NCBI GenBank assembly: GCA_963765955.1
Contig: CAVXYA010000002.1
Span: forward strand, 124,001-188,000
Source of the DNA: JAXDMK01 sp963765955
Lineage (GTDB): Bacteria; Actinomycetota; Acidimicrobiia; Acidimicrobiales; AC-14
Length of the DNA stretch: 64,000 nucleotides
Reading direction: 5' to 3'
The notes under the pieces were generated by a model. That model searched no databases, was not told where the DNA came from, and saw nothing but the letters and a program-made list of their open reading frames with translations. Every line of letters starts with the position of its first letter. Position 1 is the first letter of the stretch. Below, piece by piece: positions 62,293-64,000 of the stretch. Made by a program: the position numbers and the translations under genes.

Positions 62293-62580
62293 CTAGCCCC
62301 ACTCCTCGCCGAGCATGGCCTCCAGCCGCTCCTTGCGGCGGGGCTTCTCGGCCTTGGGGGTCTGCTTGGCCCGGCACCGGCCGGAAAGGCCGTGGAGCCA
62401 CAGCGCGCTCTTGACGTCGTCGTCGGGCTCGACGACGACCCGGGCATAGCACTCGGGGCAGCGGAAGGTCTTGGGCGTCATCGTCTTGGAGGGCACCGTC
62501 TTGGGGGTCATCGTCTTTGGCGTCATGGTCTTAGGCGTCATCGTCTTCTGTGGAGGACTCACTGGAACTTTCGTGCCCAT
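62293..62580 (-). CDS. small zinc-finger-like protein with pentapeptide tandem repeats
   Basis: 95 residues from ATG 62580. Residues 11-37 are five consecutive five-residue units of the type KTMTP, from 15-base repeats. Then FRCPECYARVVVEPDDDV and LWLHGLSGRCRAKQTPKAEK place three cysteines and a His in a partial zinc-binding pattern, ending in KERLEAMLGEEWG. Function unknown. Divergent from the SepX-like gene. Confidence 0.7.
   Translation of the reverse strand: MGTKVPVSPPQKTMTPKTMTPKTMTPKTVPSKTMTPKTFRCPECYARVVVEPDDDVKSALWLHGLSGRCRAKQTPKAEKPRRKERLEAMLGEEWG
62468..62542. repeat. 15-bp tandem repeats within a coding gene
   Basis: Five units of about 15 bases with consensus GTCTTGGGCGTCATC, differing by one to six bases. 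They keep the reading frame of the minus-strand gene and encode its KTMTP units, so copy-number change would leave the frame open. Confidence 0.85.
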
Positions 62581-62674
62581 GGAATCCCCAGGATACGCCC
62601 ATGCGGGACCCTCCGTGTTTGCAGGTCGGAAAAGTAGAGGGGCTGGTGGCGAGAGCGCCCATCACCTAGCCTGT

Positions 62675-62686
62675 GGAAAATTTTCC
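62675..62686. promoter_or_regulatory. 12-bp perfect palindrome GGAAAATTTTCC
   Basis: An AT-rich perfect palindrome in a high-GC intergenic region, 51 bases before the SepX-like start and 95 before the divergent gene. Looks like a dimeric repressor site; no regulator assigned. Confidence 0.5.
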
Positions 62687-62736
62687 GGGGGGAAGGGGGC
62701 CCGCGTGCGACTTCGCTGCGCGGAGATAGGGATTTG

Positions 62737-63481
62737 ATGGCTGACGGCGTCCTCGTCGTCCTGCTCCTAGCCTTGATCTGGGCCGCCGTGCTGCTCCCCC
62801 CAGCCGCCGGCGCGCAGGCCTCGCGGCGAGGCCGAGTTCCTCGGCAGCATCCGCCCTGGCGGTCACCCCCACGACACCGGCGACCCCACCGGCGAGCTGG
62901 AGTTGGTCGACCCAACTCGTTCTGGGAGAACTCGTTTCGGGCAGCCCCGCTTCCGGCCCGCCCTCACTCCCAACGCCCGCCGCCGACAGGTGCTGGGGGG
63001 ATTGGTGGTGGCCATCGGGTCAACCCTCGTCCTGGGCCTGATCCCGCCCTTCCGCCTGCTGCTGGTCGTGCACCTGCTCCTCGTGAACTCCTGCCTGGCC
63101 TACGTCGGCCTCCTCGTCCATGTGCGCGACGAGCAGGCGGCCCGCGCCCGGGCGGCAGCGCCGGCCGGTTGGCGCTCCGACCGCCGGCGCGCGGAGGACG
63201 ACTTCGCTGAGCCGGTTCACCCGTACGCCGACGGCTACGGCGACGGCGATTCGGACGAGTTCGGGTACGGCGTGGCCGACGGGGCCTACCTCGACCAGCC
63301 CGCCTATCCCGACGAGATCGCCGAGCCGGCGGCGTACGCCTATGCCGGTGGGGACGGGTACTACGCCGGCTCCGACCTGGCCGAGATGGACGAGGCGTGG
63401 GCCGACGAGGAGTGGGACGAGGACGACCTGGCGGCCGCGGCCTATGTCGACGAGGAGTTGGCTCTCCGCCGTCCGGCCTGA
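62737..63481 (+). CDS. SepX/GlpR-like divisome membrane protein, one frameshift
   Basis: ATG 62737 begins an N-terminal membrane helix (MADGVLVVLLLALIWAAVLL). Near 62815 the frame changes; the continuation (EFLGSIRPGGHPHDTGDPTG, then RRRQVLGGLVVAIGSTLVLG) has two more helices, followed by a Tyr/Asp/Glu-rich tail (YADGYGDGDSDEFGYGVADG). The layout (N-terminal helix, RRRxVL segment, short helical pair) resembles SepX/GlpR, a membrane protein that supports FtsZ rings in actinobacteria. Corrected length about 248 residues. The acidic tail is unusually long. Confidence 0.65.
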
Positions 63482-63492
63482 TCCCCTGCCTG

Positions 63493-63508
63493 CCTGGCGT
63501 GCGCCAGG
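63493..63508. terminator. short inverted repeat after SepX-like gene
   Basis: CCTGGCG and CGCCAGG form a perfect 7-bp stem with a 2-base loop, 12 bases after the stop and about 45 before the next start. It may be a weak terminator or an operator for the TOBE-domain gene. Confidence 0.4.
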
Positions 63509-63552
63509 TTAGGTAGCCCGTAATCTAGCGCCCGCGGCTATTCTGTCGGTTC

Positions 63553-63954
63553 GTGGCGGACTACCGACTGGGCCAGGCGGCCGAGCTGCTGGGCGTGAGC
63601 GTCGACACCGTTCGCCGCTGGGCCGACGGAGGTCGCCTCGGCACCCATCGCACCGAGGGCGGACACCGGATGGTGGAGGGGGCCGACCTGGCCCGGTTCC
63701 TCACCGAGACCGTGCCGGTGGCGGAGAACGACTCGGCCGGGGCCCAGTCCGCTCGCAACCGCTTTCCCGGCATCGTCACCCGGGTCGTGCGCGACTCGGT
63801 CATGGCCCAAGTCGAGATCCGGTCGGGACCCAACCGCATCGTGTCTCTCATCTCCCGAGAGGCGGCCGATGAGCTGGACCTGGCGCCGGGGGTGCTGGTC
63901 GTGGCCTCGGTGAAGTCCACCAACGTGGGTGTCGAGCGGCCCATTCCCCGGTGA
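63553..63954 (+). CDS. helix-turn-helix and TOBE (molybdate-binding) regulator
   Basis: 133 residues from GTG 63553. Residues 1-50 are a MerR-like HTH (YRLGQAAELLGVSVDTVRRW then GRLGTHRTEGGHRMVEG). Residues 68-133 are a molybdopterin/molybdate-binding TOBE domain (NRFPGIVTRVVRDSVMAQVE, LAPGVLVVASVKSTNVGVER). Such one-component sensors lie next to molybdate transporter genes. The stop overlaps the next start (GTGA at 63951). Confidence 0.88.
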   Translation: MADYRLGQAAELLGVSVDTVRRWADGGRLGTHRTEGGHRMVEGADLARFLTETVPVAENDSAGAQSARNRFPGIVTRVVRDSVMAQVEIRSGPNRIVSLISREAADELDLAPGVLVVASVKSTNVGVERPIPR

Positions 63955-64000
63955 AGTGGAAGGGGGCGGTTGCTGCGCTCGTCCTCGCCGTCGCCGGCTG
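63951..64000 (+). CDS. start of a lipoprotein, probably molybdate-binding ModA (partial)
   Basis: GTG 63951 opens MKWKGAVAALVLAVAG followed by the first bases of a Cys codon: a lipoprotein signal with lipobox AVAGC. The window ends there. ModA is inferred only from the coupled TOBE regulator. Confidence 0.55.
   Translation, partial: MKWKGAVAALVLAVAG

Noticed and set aside
62468..62542. Short regular repeats resembling a CRISPR array
   Set aside because: Units are adjacent without spacers, imperfect, and keep the reading frame of a small protein; no cas genes are present.

Overview
The window is high-GC chromosomal DNA of an actinobacterium. A WhiB-like regulator, a SepX/GlpR-like divisome protein, actinobacterial small membrane proteins and a LAxTG cell-wall protein support this. 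A red-type form I RuBisCO cluster next to an assimilatory sulfur pathway suggests a facultatively autotrophic member of the Acidimicrobiia or a relative; that placement is inference.

Layout. (1) 0-3.2 kb: a coupled trio of an acyl-CoA dehydrogenase, a PhnD-like binding protein without an export signal, and a TusA-like/diiron fusion. (2) 3.3-12.4 kb: an AlkZ-like gene with two frameshifts, PRC-barrel proteins, then a leftward block with a lipoprotein, APS reductase, sulfite reductase, two PAP2 phosphatases (one fused to a diacylglycerol-kinase domain), a DUF1206 protein and tRNA-Val. (3) 12.5-15.5 kb: putA. (4) 15.6-34.2 kb: an integrated island in tRNA-Cys. The 3' half of the tRNA is repeated exactly at 15.66, 26.56 and 33.44 kb. 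These repeats bound one mobilizable element (tyrosine integrase, excisionase, MobF relaxase, cargo), a second decayed element (IS110 insertion, truncated relaxase, toxin-antitoxin cargo) and a short remnant of a third. The same antitoxin/nucleotidyltransferase-toxin module occurs in all three.

(5) 34.3-40.8 kb: a mini DNA ligase, a second AlkZ-like protein, a glutamine amidotransferase, a methyltransferase, an ATP-grasp enzyme with a 47-codon ORF just upstream, a WhiB-like protein and a surface protein. (6) 40.9-52.4 kb: Calvin-cycle genes cbbS, cbbL, cbbR, class I aldolase, rpe and prk. They are interrupted by a leftward cluster made of a NarL-type response regulator, a GAF histidine kinase, three small paralogous leader-bearing peptides, an M50 metalloprotease with an N-terminal PqqD/RRE-like domain and a secreted CxxC protein. 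This cluster is the best candidate for an undescribed system: peptide recognition, intramembrane cleavage and release under two-component control. (7) 52.5-58.7 kb: a membrane-anchored secreted protein, then a translationally coupled pair of a SIR2-domain protein and a 1,328-residue STAND NTPase with a membrane helix, about 14 WD repeats and a C-terminal cysteine domain; it looks like an NAD-depleting defence pair of unusual architecture. (8) 58.8-64 kb: housekeeping genes (membrane hydrolase, C4 zinc ribbon, class A PBP, SepX-like protein) and the start of a molybdate-type locus.

About twenty apparent single-base frameshifts are spread over the window, including in conserved core genes. Many are probably assembly errors, so frameshifted genes are given as single loci with the breakpoint stated. 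Family assignments come from reading motifs; no searches were run.
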